Below, piece by piece: positions 22,032 to 31,300 of a DNA stretch of 34,116 nt (position 1 is its first letter; each line of letters begins with the position of its first letter). The DNA is from Chara braunii (taxonomy: Eukaryota > Streptophyta > Charophyceae > Charales > Characeae). The notes under the pieces are model-generated. The model was not told the DNA's origin. It saw only the letters and a list, made by a program, of their open reading frames with translations, and ran no database searches. The translations under genes were made by a program, and so were the position numbers. Where the stretch lies: positions 2,352,666-2,386,781 of the forward strand of contig BFEA01000189.1 in assembly GCA_003427395.1 (NCBI GenBank), given 5' to 3'.

Positions 22032-22327
22032 GAACGCGACACCGACACGGGCCGTTCCGCGTAGCTGCCTGGTCCGCGGCTTCAAACCGCTGGAGTCACG
22101 AGTTGTGGTTCCTTATGGGCACCCGCGCTCCGCTCCATTTGCCAAACTCCAAAATTGTGAACCTATCAAATTCCAATCAGAATGTTGCAGTGGTGGACCT
22201 CGATGTTGCAGTGGTGCAGCGAGGCCCAATCGCGGGGAATGTCGTCCCCGCTTTCGAAGGCGACACCGAAATCGGGCGTTGCGCGTAGCTCACTTTGAAC
22301 CGCTGGATTCACGAGTCACGCTTGGCT
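22032..22327 (+). repeat. Duplicated segments upstream of the Hsp70/TPI-like gene
   Basis: A ~70-bp block at about 22032-22107 (GCGACACCGACACGGGCCGT ... CCGCTGGAGTCACGAGT) recurs, diverged, at about 22258-22317 (GCGACACCGAAATCGGGCGT ... CCGCTGGATTCACGAGT). Between and after them are two smaller duplications: GATGTTGCAGTGGTG-type (about 22182 and 22203) and GAGTTGAAATCGTGTGCTGC twice in tandem (about 22358-22397). The CACGAG core recurs and could be a binding site; that is inference. Confidence 0.65.
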
Positions 22328-22443
22328 ATGCCGGGGAATGGGGAATGTTGTCGTCACGAGTTGAAATCGTGTGCTGCGAGTTGAAATCGTGTGCTGCTAT
22401 CGGAGGACGCCGAAAACATAACCTTGCGATTCGAGCACGCGCT

Positions 22444-22452
22444 CATATATTC
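22444..22452 (+). promoter_or_regulatory. Possible TATA element for the fusion gene
   Basis: CATATATTC occurs about 385 bp before the ATG, in otherwise GC-rich DNA. No other better TATA-like string lies nearer. No canonical heat-shock element (alternating GAA/TTC spaced by two bases) was seen. Confidence 0.25.
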
Positions 22453-22761
22453 CATCCGCTCCGCCCGATCTCGTCCGTCAATGTTCTGCTCGTCTCGCCT
22501 TCCGATGTTGGGCCCGCAGTCCACATTCTGAGTGCATAATCACAGTACGACTTTTTCAAGTTCTCTGTGGACGAAGTAGCGGTCAGGTGCATGCAGGCGT
22601 GGTCGGAAAAGCGGTCATGTGCATCCGAGAACGTACTAGTGTGAGTGCAGTCGGACCAGGCAAGCGCGGAGACAAGTCTCCGTAGTTCTCTAGAGATCAC
22701 TGATTCACTGGGACGAGGCAGGGTATGAAGCACGTCGCTAATCCCTAAATCCGCCCGTCTT

Positions 22762-22780
22762 TCGAGTAGAGTCTACTCGA
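22762..22780. repeat. 19-bp perfect palindrome 52 bp before the start codon
   Basis: TCGAGTAGA-G-TCTACTCGA: nine-base arms around a single G. It could be a dimeric transcription-factor site or, if transcribed, a small 5'-UTR hairpin. It lies between the duplicated segments and the ATG. Confidence 0.7.
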
Positions 22781-22832
22781 GGTTGAGGTCACCACTAAGT
22801 CCTGTCGAGTCTAGTCACGAGTCAAAGTAGTT

Positions 22833-25751
22833 ATGGAGCAGGAGTGGACAGAGAGGGGCCGCGCCGCCGCCGGAAATAGCCCTCATGGGGAAGATGGCGT
22901 TTGGATTGGCATAGACGTCGGGGCATCGAGTCTTCGCGCAGCGGTCTATATCGACGAAGTTGGGGAATGCTTCCCCATCCCGAACGAGTATTTGAAGACG
23001 TTAACTCCGGCCCTCGTTGCACTTGGGAAGAACCATTGCCTTGTTGGCGAATACGCCAATCGCCAGGACGCGCACGACGCAGACTTCTTCTTTGATTTGA
23101 AGCGCGCGATTGGGGGGAAGTGTGCGGATGCCATGGGTGAGAACGATGACCTCGCAAGTCTGTCGTTCACAGAAGAATCGTCCGGGTTCTTGGCGATCAG
23201 TCCGCAATCGGGTAGGCGTGTTCCCGTTGAAGTGTTGTTGTCGCTACTGCTGTCGAGGATCAAAAGGGATGCTGAGAATTTTCTCGAGACTCGTGCAGAA
23301 GCTGAAGTCGTCACTGTGAAAGCTGCAGTCATCACCGTACCGAAATACTATACGCCAACGCACAAGTCTGCCATTAACTCGGCGGCGAAGCATGCTGGAC
23401 TTCAGGTCTCCTTCAAGGAGGATCTTATCGCCGCGGCTACAGCTTTCTGCTTCGATTACAGGAGGGGATCGACCGATGCAGTGGCGGAAAGAGCGGTTCT
23501 GTTTGATCTCGGCGACTCCCACCTGGATGTTGCCTGGGCGGATATTCGAGGCTCCAACGTGGAAGTTGTCCAAACGTTTGCAAGCGACATGACGAAAGGC
23601 GGGAGAGTATTCGAGGGGAGGATAAGAGCGGGTGTGGATGCGCGGTGCCGCAAGAAAAGGTGTCTTAGTGGATGGCAACTGAAGAGAAAATACAGGGAAA
23701 TCAAAGAGCAGCTCTCTTCCGACGAGACAGCCCAAGTCGACGTGTGCTTTGGGCCCTCCGGTCATGGCACTCGATTTCCTCATCTGACACGCAAAGAATT
23801 TGAGCTGTGGTGCAAGGACGACTTCAATGCGTGCGAGAATATTTTGAGGGAGGCATTCGATGAAGCCCGGCGAACTTGTGCTGGATCTCGGAAGGTAACA
23901 GTTCTTGTCGCTGCTGGCCGCTCGTGCAGGATCCCGTGCGTGAGAGCCATGCTGAATTCGGTTGGTCGGTACGAAAATTGCGCCGTTATCTATCTGGGCG
24001 ATGACGACATCGCCCGAGGTGCAGCCATCCTAACGCCTGGAGCGAGAGCCAGCGTGAACGAGGGCGGAGGGGGAGGTCTCGACATGGGGCAAGAGCACTA
24101 CGTCGACCATTTTTCTTCTCTTGGCGATTGCGACACGCCTCCGCCGATTCATCCCGAGAAGAAGGGACACTGGTACAAAAAAGGGTCTATTACGGGTCTT
24201 ATCAAGTCTGTGAGACGAGGGAGTAGAGGGGGACCGGAACCAGTCCAAAAGCAGGGGGGGCATGGCGGGAGACCAGAGGCCGGGGAACGGAACAAGGCCA
24301 ACAGCAGTACGCCGCACGATAGACAAGGCGAGGAAGGAAGTGATAAGGCACAGCTCCCGCCCCACAAAGAGGACATGGGAGCGCCATTGAGCCGGGCATA
24401 TCCTCCGCCGCCGCCTGCCCCGGGCATATCCGCCGCCTGCGCCGATGAGCCAGACCTCCTCGAACTTAATGCTTTCAGCACTCTGAAGGCTGTGATTGAT
24501 CGGCAAGACCTGATCTCCGAGCTTCTCCTCGGACTGAATGGTTGGAGAACCCTGGCTGCGATTGATCCGGCAGGCCGATCCTCCGAGCTTCTCCTCCGAC
24601 TTCAGGCTGTGATTGATCAGGCAGACCGGGCCTCCGAGCTACTCCGTCTCGTAAAGAAGCTGGCGTGGCTTTTCATGTGTTCTTCCCAGACGGCAAGGCG
24701 AAGCAGGTCCCTCAAGGCAGAGTATTACGAGGACTTGAAGAAAAGGGTTGGACGTTTGCTTCCGGAGGAGTGTGCAAGTCAACGTCGTCCATATTTATTG
24801 GTTGATTGCTGGGACTGCGATAGTAAAACGCAATTTGCCCTTCTTGCGAACGATCGGATGACCCTCTACGACGATGGGACGGACCTGGTTCTCAAGCGTC
24901 TCGTTGACGAGAATCTATGCGAGTTCGTGGTAGCGCCGCATTTTTTGTTTCTTGCGGAGACGATGGAGAAGCGGGCACAAATCGTTCACAAATTTCAGAA
25001 AATTAAGCTCTGTGCTCAAAATTTCAGGGTCTCCGATGCATCTGCTTCAGGAGAAGAGGTGAAGGAGAGTAGCAGCCACCTGGAATCGATGACTGGGGTG
25101 GCCAAGGAGGAGAAGGAAGCGGAGGAAGGGAAAGATGTTGATGCCGATTGCCTTAATAAAAACGGTTTTCAGTATGTCATCGTAGGAAAGAGACAGAGAC
25201 GTGATTTGGACTGCCCGGAGGAAGTTGGGCGGAAAGTGTCGGTGGCACTGCGAAAGGGTCTGAACGTGATAGCTTGCGTAGCTGACATAAGTGGCATTCG
25301 GGGATGCAGGGAGCAGTTGGAGATTATACGATCCGCTGTGGAGAGCGCGGCGAAAGTTGGACAAGCAGTGGGCAGACGGACGTACTGGAAGGACAACCTA
25401 GTTATTGCCTACGAGCCTGTATGGACAAAACGGGAGGAGTACACGACGTCGACGTCATTGCCGCGGCTGCCGCGGTCCGAGCGCACGACCTACTTGCGGT
25501 TGATGGTTTCTTTCATCAGAAGCTGGATTGCTACAGAAGTGTCTTTTGAAGCAGCTCAAACCACTCGGATCGTATACGCAGGTTCGCGTGTGGATAAGAT
25601 GCACGATAGCGTTGCCAGAGAAATCCCATCTCTTGATGGTCTGCTGTTAGAAGGAGAAGACGGACCAGACGAACCTTACGTCCGTGGATGGGTCCAAACG
25701 GCCAGGCTCATACAGACGGCAGTGCAGGAAAGAGCCCGTGTAGCAGGGTGA
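22833..25751 (+). CDS. Hsp70-type ATPase domain fused to a triosephosphate-isomerase-like domain (972 aa)
   Basis: A single open frame with no intron. The ATG is preceded by an in-frame TAG at 22812-22814, which supports this start. Residues about 22-402 resemble the Hsp70 nucleotide-binding domain: GIDVGASS (26-33), FFFDLKRAIGG (85-95, K90 at the catalytic Lys site), AVITVPKYY (165-173), KEDLIAAA (195-202), VLFDLGDSHLDV (222-233), VTVLVAAGRSCRIP (355-368) and IARGAAIL (393-400). No substrate-binding domain or DVTPLSLG motif follows. Residues 403-545 are a Gly/Pro/charged linker, and 551-606 a three-copy helical repeat. Residues about 652-970 resemble plant triosephosphate isomerase: LLVDCWDCDS, VVAPHFLFLAETM, KLCAQN, YVIVGKRQRR, LNVIACV, LVIAYEPVW, TRIVYAGS and LDGLLLEG. 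Isomerase Lys and His are replaced while Glu861 remains. The pieces are recognised families; fused in this order they are unusual to me. Function is unknown; enzyme activity is unlikely. Confidence 0.85.
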   Translation: MEQEWTERGRAAAGNSPHGEDGVWIGIDVGASSLRAAVYIDEVGECFPIPNEYLKTLTPALVALGKNHCLVGEYANRQDAHDADFFFDLKRAIGGKCADAMGENDDLASLSFTEESSGFLAISPQSGRRVPVEVLLSLLLSRIKRDAENFLETRAEAEVVTVKAAVITVPKYYTPTHKSAINSAAKHAGLQVSFKEDLIAAATAFCFDYRRGSTDAVAERAVLFDLGDSHLDVAWADIRGSNVEVVQTFASDMTKGGRVFEGRIRAGVDARCRKKRCLSGWQLKRKYREIKEQLSSDETAQVDVCFGPSGHGTRFPHLTRKEFELWCKDDFNACENILREAFDEARRTCAGSRKVTVLVAAGRSCRIPCVRAMLNSVGRYENCAVIYLGDDDIARGAAILTPGARASVNEGGGGGLDMGQEHYVDHFSSLGDCDTPPPIHPEKKGHWYKKGSITGLIKSVRRGSRGGPEPVQKQGGHGGRPEAGERNKANSSTPHDRQGEEGSDKAQLPPHKEDMGAPLSRAYPPPPPAPGISAACADEPDLLELNAFSTLKAVIDRQDLISELLLGLNGWRTLAAIDPAGRSSELLLRLQAVIDQADRASELLRLVKKLAWLFMCSSQTARRSRSLKAEYYEDLKKRVGRLLPEECASQRRPYLLVDCWDCDSKTQFALLANDRMTLYDDGTDLVLKRLVDENLCEFVVAPHFLFLAETMEKRAQIVHKFQKIKLCAQNFRVSDASASGEEVKESSSHLESMTGVAKEEKEAEEGKDVDADCLNKNGFQYVIVGKRQRRDLDCPEEVGRKVSVALRKGLNVIACVADISGIRGCREQLEIIRSAVESAAKVGQAVGRRTYWKDNLVIAYEPVWTKREEYTTSTSLPRLPRSERTTYLRLMVSFIRSWIATEVSFEAAQTTRIVYAGSRVDKMHDSVAREIPSLDGLLLEGEDGPDEPYVRGWVQTARLIQTAVQERARVAG
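24481..24650 (+). repeat. Three-copy internal repeat in the fusion-protein linker
   Basis: The DNA strings CTGTGATTGATCGGCAAGAC, CTGCGATTGATCCGGCAGGC and CTGTGATTGATCAGGCAGAC each precede a TCCGAGCT(T/A)CTCC string. They encode three copies of an AVID..D..SELLL.L helix-like unit (residues about 551-606). The spacing of 66 then 51 bp is in frame. Such amphipathic units often mediate pairing between proteins; that role is inferred. Confidence 0.75.
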
Positions 25752-25974
25752 GAGCGGGGAGTAGGTTATCGACAATAAGGAGGGACATCAGCTAATGGGA
25801 AGGTCCGCTGACCTCGCACAGTCGTGGAGAGGCGAGTTTCCCGGCGCTCTTGTGCCGCGATAGAGGGTTGTGAGGGCGGAAGTCCTTCACGCTCTGTTGC
25901 TACTAGGAGGCATATTGAGCTGGATCGCCAAGAGGGGATCTTCACAGATGGGTCGGCTAGAACGATATCTGAGG

Positions 25975-26005
<31 letters not shown>

Positions 26006-26490
26006 TAGTGAGAGAGAGAGTCGGCATAGGTGGCATTCGACGACATGCCCCGTCTGAAAGCCTATGCCCTAATGTGAAGCGTGTAAAAAAGGATTGAGAT
26101 GGGGGACACCTAGAAAAAGAACACAGGTGACGATTAGTAGAGGGAGAACTTCGACGGAATGGTAAATGCGGGTTAGGGGTGGGGCTTTCTGAAAGGTGCG
26201 CTTAAGAGAAAACACATCCCTTTTTCCCTCCTGTTTTGTTCGTCTCTGTTTCCTTTTCATTTATATTGGCTTGGAATGGGTTTGAACCTTGTGGGTTCCA
26301 TCAGGATTTAACGGTGTGCAGAGGTTGCAAATGACTAACAGTGACCGATTCGATGGGAGATGTCGGAAGCCCGTCTGTGTTTTCTTTTTTTTTTCCGCAA
26401 AATCCAAATTTCATTTCATAAATCAAAACAGAGGCCGGGGGACCTCTACATTACTCCCTCGGCCCACATGCTCCATGCTCCGTGCACTTC
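25752..26490. other. 3' flank of the fusion gene, no second gene
   Basis: It includes a GA microsatellite at about 25979-26005. No AATAAA signal is present close to the stop; ACAATAAGG at 25769-25777 is the nearest variant. Nothing else is recognised. Confidence 0.5.
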
Positions 26491-26493
26491 AGT

Positions 26494-26585
26494 TTTCTAC
26501 AACAGTCTGGCGCGGCTTTCTACAACAGTCTGGCGCGGCTTTCTACAACAGTCTGGCGCGGCTTTCTACAACAGTCTGGCGCGGC
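26494..26585 (+). repeat. Four identical tandem copies of a 23-bp unit
   Basis: TTTCTACAACAGTCTGGCGC plus GGC, repeated at 26494, 26517, 26540 and 26563 with no mismatch. Identity of all copies points to recent expansion. Since 23 is not divisible by three, the frames shift between copies and a protein role is unlikely. Confidence 0.95.
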
Positions 26586-26610
26586 GCGAGAAGGCGGGAA
26601 ACGAACGTTG

Positions 26611-26722
26611 AATCATCCACTCCTATTTGGTTTCATTCATCTATTCCTGCAGGGTCTGCCTTTCAATTGAATCATCCTCCTATTTGGTTTCATTCATTTA
26701 TTCCTGCAGGGTCTGCCTTTCA
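26611..26722 (+). repeat. Direct duplication of a ~55-59-bp unit
   Basis: AATCATCC...TCCTATTTGGTTTCATTCAT...GGGTCTGCCTTTCAA occurs at 26611-26669 and 26670-26722. There is one small length difference and one substitution. The second copy runs directly into the left arm of the foldback element. Confidence 0.9.
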
Positions 26723-27601
26723 ACAGTGCATGGTGTACCACGTCCTATTCCTCCTATTACAATTCCCTTGCCTCTCCCTCCCTTCCTTGTATGACCCCCA
26801 ACGTGATGCCCCAACGAATCACAAAACGGTAGGCGGCTGGCTTCCCTTGCAAAACTGTGGGATGTGTAATCCAACAGTCCGTTTGTGAGACGATCTAGGG
26901 TTCCCACTGGTCCCACAGTCACAGAGGTAGTAGATGGGATGTGCAATCCAACCGTCCCATGATCTACGGTTCGCAGTGGTGCCACAGTCACACAGGTAAT
27001 AGACAACTAAACTACACGGGTGCATGTGAGCCTCGACCACATGCACCCGTGTAGTCCAGTTTCTACTACCTGTGTGACTGTGGGACCACTGCGAACCGTA
27101 TATCATCTCACAAACGGACGGTTGGATTACACAGCCCGCTTTTTTGGAAGTCATGCACGTGTGTAGTTTTCTACTAACTGTGTGACTGTGGGACCAGTGT
27201 GAACCTTAGATCATCTCACAAACCGACGGTTGGATTACACCCATGCACCTGTGTAGTTTAGTTTTTTACTAACTGTGTGACTGTGTGACTGTGGGACCAG
27301 TGTGAACCGTAGATCATCTCACAAACCGACGGTTGGATTACACAGCCCGCCTTTTTGGAAGTGGAGCCAGGGGGCCTGCAGTTTTGTGATTGGTTAGGGT
27401 GTCCTGTTGAAGTCATGTTGGGAAGAGAGGGAGAGGCAGGGGCGTTGTAGTATACGTAAACCACATGGAGATTTTCCTCTTCAGTGAATCCATGGGGAAG
27501 GTAAGGCCAGGTTTTCTTTGTCAGAGACACTTCGAGGCCCCCAAGGATCTGGTCTGTCGAAGAGGAGGAATAGGACGTGGTACACCCATGAACTGTTGAA
27601 A
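26718..27601. mobile_element. Foldback element: long inverted repeat with tandem sub-units
   Basis: The left end (TTTCAACAGTGCATGGTGTA, CCACGTCCTATTCCTCCT) is the inverted complement of the right end (AGGAGGAATAGGACGTGG, TACACCCATGAACTGTTGAA). Similarity continues inward through CCTCTCCCTCCCTTCC, AATCACAAAAC and GATGTGTAATCCAAC. Each arm carries copies of a ~75-120-bp unit (CTGTGTGACTGTGGGACCAG ... CTCACAAACCGACGGTTGGA), two in the left arm and three in the right. No coding capacity is seen. The class is uncertain because no clear target duplication was found. Confidence 0.8.
27011..27055. repeat. Central hairpin of the foldback element (18-bp arms, 9-nt loop)
   Basis: ACTACACGGGTGCATGTG at 27011-27028 pairs perfectly with CACATGCACCCGTGTAGT at 27038-27055. 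It marks the symmetry centre of the element and would favour cruciform formation. Confidence 0.9.
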
Positions 27602-28099
27602 AAAAGACCTGAGTTCGAATCCTAAAGCGACTAGATTCATGAAATCAAATACGAGGATGATTCAAGGTTTGTTTCCCGCCTTTTTTTTTGGCGTCACACA
27701 GTTGTGGAAAACTAAACAGCACGGTGCATGTGGGCAGGTTGCTGGAAGCGTCTTCCAGCTTAGCTTACAGGCGTTGCCTGCGGCCCTTTCCCGGCCCAGC
27801 AGATCCAAGGCTACAACCCACCCCTTACTACTACTACTACCGCACTACCCACCATTGTACAATCGCCTCTTTCTCAAACGGCCTGATCACGGCCAGTGGA
27901 GCTGAAATTCCGAGAGGGTACTCTATTCTATCTTCTACTATTGGTAGTAAGGCCCACTGGAGCCTAACTCAGATCCAATCTACTAACACACTCCCTCCAG
28001 CCCACATACCACCAACTTCTGCCTCCCTCCTGCGGATGTATAGACCGAGTATTCAGGCCTTCCTAATCTCCCTATAAGTAATCTATGGGTAAGTTTCAA

Positions 28100-28216
28100 A
28101 AATAGCGCATCGCGGTAGTTTCACAGCAAAAATATCGTCGGGGCTAAAATTTCATGGCAAAAATTATATCTTTCATTGCAGCTTTAGAGGTCCCGGTAGT
28201 TTCACAGCAAAACTAT
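28100..28216 (+). repeat. Three related ~20-bp units in an AT-rich block
   Basis: AGTTTCACAGCAAAAATAT (about 28117), AATTTCATGGCAAAAATTAT (about 28148) and AGTTTCACAGCAAAACTAT (about 28198) are clearly related. The first and third are also preceded by CGGT. The repeat has no evident coding function. Confidence 0.6.
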
Positions 28217-28350
28217 TTGCAGGTGGAGTCCCACATTCCTTGCGAGTCCTGACCACCGCCCCGCCGGCCGAGGTTGGGGTGCGTCTGCGACTTTCAGGAA
28301 TTTTTGTAGGGTTCAAACATTCTCAAAACAAAAAACAAAAGATATGATGT

Positions 28351-28373
28351 TGTAGATCTTTCCGAGATCTACA
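28351..28373. repeat. Hairpin with 9-bp arms and 5-nt loop
   Basis: TGTAGATCT - TTCCG - AGATCTACA, extended on each side by near-matching GATGT/ATC. It is followed by A/T runs. It may be a remnant of a small inverted-repeat element; not assigned. Confidence 0.5.
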
Positions 28374-31300
28374 TCGAGCAAATTTTTATTTTTTTTGACT
28401 CCTTCAAATTTTAGAAATTCAAAAACTAACTCTCCTGATGCAAAAGCAGTTTTTTTTTTTTTTTGGGAAGAAAAAACATGGCACTTTTCTGTTTTCAGTA
28501 TGCAGCAAGGAAGATCTGATTCTATTCATAGCGCTAGATTCTGTTCGCTCGGCATTATCTGGGCATGCTTCATAACGGATGGAAGATGGACAAGAAGATG
28601 AACCAGATAAAAGTCATGTATCTGACCTAGCTTCAGGGTAGATTCGTTTATATTTTGAAGCCAGGGGCCGCGCGAGGGGTCGGATCAACAATACTTCTTA
28701 TTGGTAATCGATGCTTCTCTGCCTGGCCATGCCAAGAACATGCTAAATTGAAAATTTGAACGCACCTTTCAATACTTCTTAAGGATTATGGAGAGGCAGT
28801 GCCCCTCCAAACAAGAACCACTGTTTAAGGAGTAAGGTATGGCTTGGCTCTGACTTTAGCTATACCAGCAGCGGACCAACAGCAGCAGCAGGAAGAGGGG
28901 TTCACGTTTCACAGTTCTGTAAGTTAGACGAGGATGTAATAGAATGTTAAGGCTTCAGATTCTGCCGGAGTTTTCGGGTTTACCCCTCCTGTTCTTTCCT
29001 AGAAGAGAGGTTCGAATTAGGTTAGTTCCATTCGAATATCTTAGTCTACAGACCGTTGGACGTTCATGATTGAGACAGGAGAATCATACACCTGTGTTGT
29101 CACTTGTGGTATTGACGTTGGTGCAGTTTTGAGTTATGGTATCTAGTGGCATAAACAGGTTTGATTTCCCCTGCGTTTTTCCAGGTAAGACTATAGTCGG
29201 ATCTTGAATCTCCTCTATTCACATGATGCTAGATGTAGCATGTGCTTGCCCTGTGACGAGCTCTTTTTCTTATAAGCGCTATCTTCTGCGCAACCGGGAT
29301 TGGGGGTACATAGAAGGGATCGGGGATAAATTGCCTCCTTCTTTGTTTTTCGACGTTTTCTTCTTGGTCCCTCGACAAAAGGGAGGTGGGGGTTATGAAC
29401 TTCGGGGTAGTTGGCCCGCGCCTTAGTGAGCGCAGGGAAATAATGTCCGCTATGTCCTTTTTCTTTCTTTTTTGACAGAAGTCCATCTTTTTGGCGAGGC
29501 AATCGCGCGGGAAACTCCTTCGGAATTTTTTTTGAATTGGTGATGAGCCCGCGCGGATTCTCGGAATTTCTTTTTGCAATTAGGACCTTAATTAGACTAG
29601 GAAATTGGGTGTCTCGTAATTTTTGCCTGTAACAGCACATCGCTTCCAGATTGCGCGCACTTTGCTGCACCTGGGCCTGCGCTCTGTTCCCGCCGCGCCT
29701 AAATTCCAATCTCAATTGTAATCTCTTCTTGCTCTTTCTTTGCCTACGCAGATGTAACTGTAATCTTCCCCTTCCTTGATATTCTTTCCCACGTCGCTGC
29801 GTGCTCTCTCTCTTCTCTATCTCATTGGCCGGATCGGTACATGGCTGGATCGAAGTGTGGAGTGAGGCTACGTCCCCCACACCGCGGCCCAGCCATGCAG
29901 CCGTAGGCACTTCCTCCTTTCTTTCTCCTATCCTTCTTTGGCAATCCCGATTATTGCGCGCTGATGCACAAGCTATAAATTCTGCAAGCGCGATTAATTG
30001 GCTCTCTAATCTACTTGGGAGTTAGCGTGGTCGAGAGGATCGGCTAACGAGCAGAAAGACGGTGAGTAGAGAGTGGGGAGATCCGACGAGCTGGTGCTGA
30101 GTATGCGGGGTTAACGGAACTTGACGCGTGGCCGCGAGGGACTGTGGCACGCGGGGGAGCCTGGCTTGCATGCTCGGGCCAAGCTGGGTGACGGCTCTGT
30201 ATGGTTTGGAGGTGCGGGGCGACGAACTGCCCGCACCAGAAAGGTGTAGAGAAAGAGAGAGAGAGGAACGGGGATACGGTGGAACAATGCTTTTCTTCCC
30301 ACCTTCTGTGTAATTTTAACTCCAACGTGGCCAATTTTGTTGCGGCAGTTTCTGATTTCTTTGTAAATCAACTCGGATTCTCTATTTCAAATGTATGTAT
30401 GCATGCTGATGAACGAACTCGTGCCTCTTTTCTCGAGTTGTTTTTTATTTCCAATTTTGTTTTGTTCAATAGCGTTAGCTTAATTCAAATTTTGTCACTT
30501 TCTAGTACCCATCTGTACTGCGTGCACATCGATCCGCGAATTTTCGGTTCTCCCGGATCTGGCCGAATACGCTCGGCGCGCATGTCTTGCCTGACCACTT
30601 GGTCTTAGTTCATGCATGATTGCAGGAATGATCTGATGCATTGGTCATTGATGTTGGACAATCGCTTCTTTGTGGCATGATGGTATGGATATGTATGTAA
30701 CGCTTGGATCTCACTTGGAATGATGATGTTTGCATAAGGAGAATAATTGCATGCATACGGAATAGACCGATGCACGGACAGCGGCGCCTATCATCGACTT
30801 ATCCGCGTGACAAGATAAGATCTGAGCGGTCGGCCTGCGCATGCGCCTGTGTGTGACAGCCAGTCCGGCAGCGGAGTTTGCAATATACACGTGCGTCTGT
30901 ATAAGCCCAACTGCGATCTCGCTTCGTCAGGAAATGTGTGTAATTAAAGTCCATTGAGTAGGATATGGTTGTGGAAACTCCCTTTTGGGTCACCAAACGC
31001 GAGAGCTTAAGGAACCCAGAGTATCGGACGTATTGGGAGGGGGAACAACTTAGGCGGCGAAGAAACTCATAGAATCCTGACTACCCCTGTCAGACTGTGA
31101 GGGGGCGATTTCCAGTGGGCAATAAACCAGGATTCTCGGATTCCGCACTATCCCGACACCCGCAATAGACAGTATTATCTAACCTCAGGCTTCGTCGCTA
31201 TTACTACTCGTTTTCCTCCCTATTACGTCCTTCTCTCGTATCACAACCTAACTGTTATGCCGTGGGACTCCATAGCTCCTGACAAACCCCTCACACCGTG

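Noticed and set aside
24030-24506. Minus-strand open frames of 110-158 codons inside the fusion gene
   Set aside because: They overlap the linker of the intact plus-strand gene, show only low-complexity Pro/Gly/Arg sequence and no motif.
26487-26888. Open frames through the 23-bp repeats as a repeat protein
   Set aside because: The unit length is not a multiple of three, so frames shift between copies, and no family resemblance is seen.
27608-27625. B-box-like GAGTTCGAATCCT suggesting a tRNA or SINE
   Set aside because: No A box, cloverleaf or tail could be found; it directly follows the foldback element.
29215-29910. 231-codon minus-strand frame; DNA style also hinted at an organelle-derived insert
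   Set aside because: Basic, low-complexity protein without a domain, and I could not match any organellar gene from the sequence alone.
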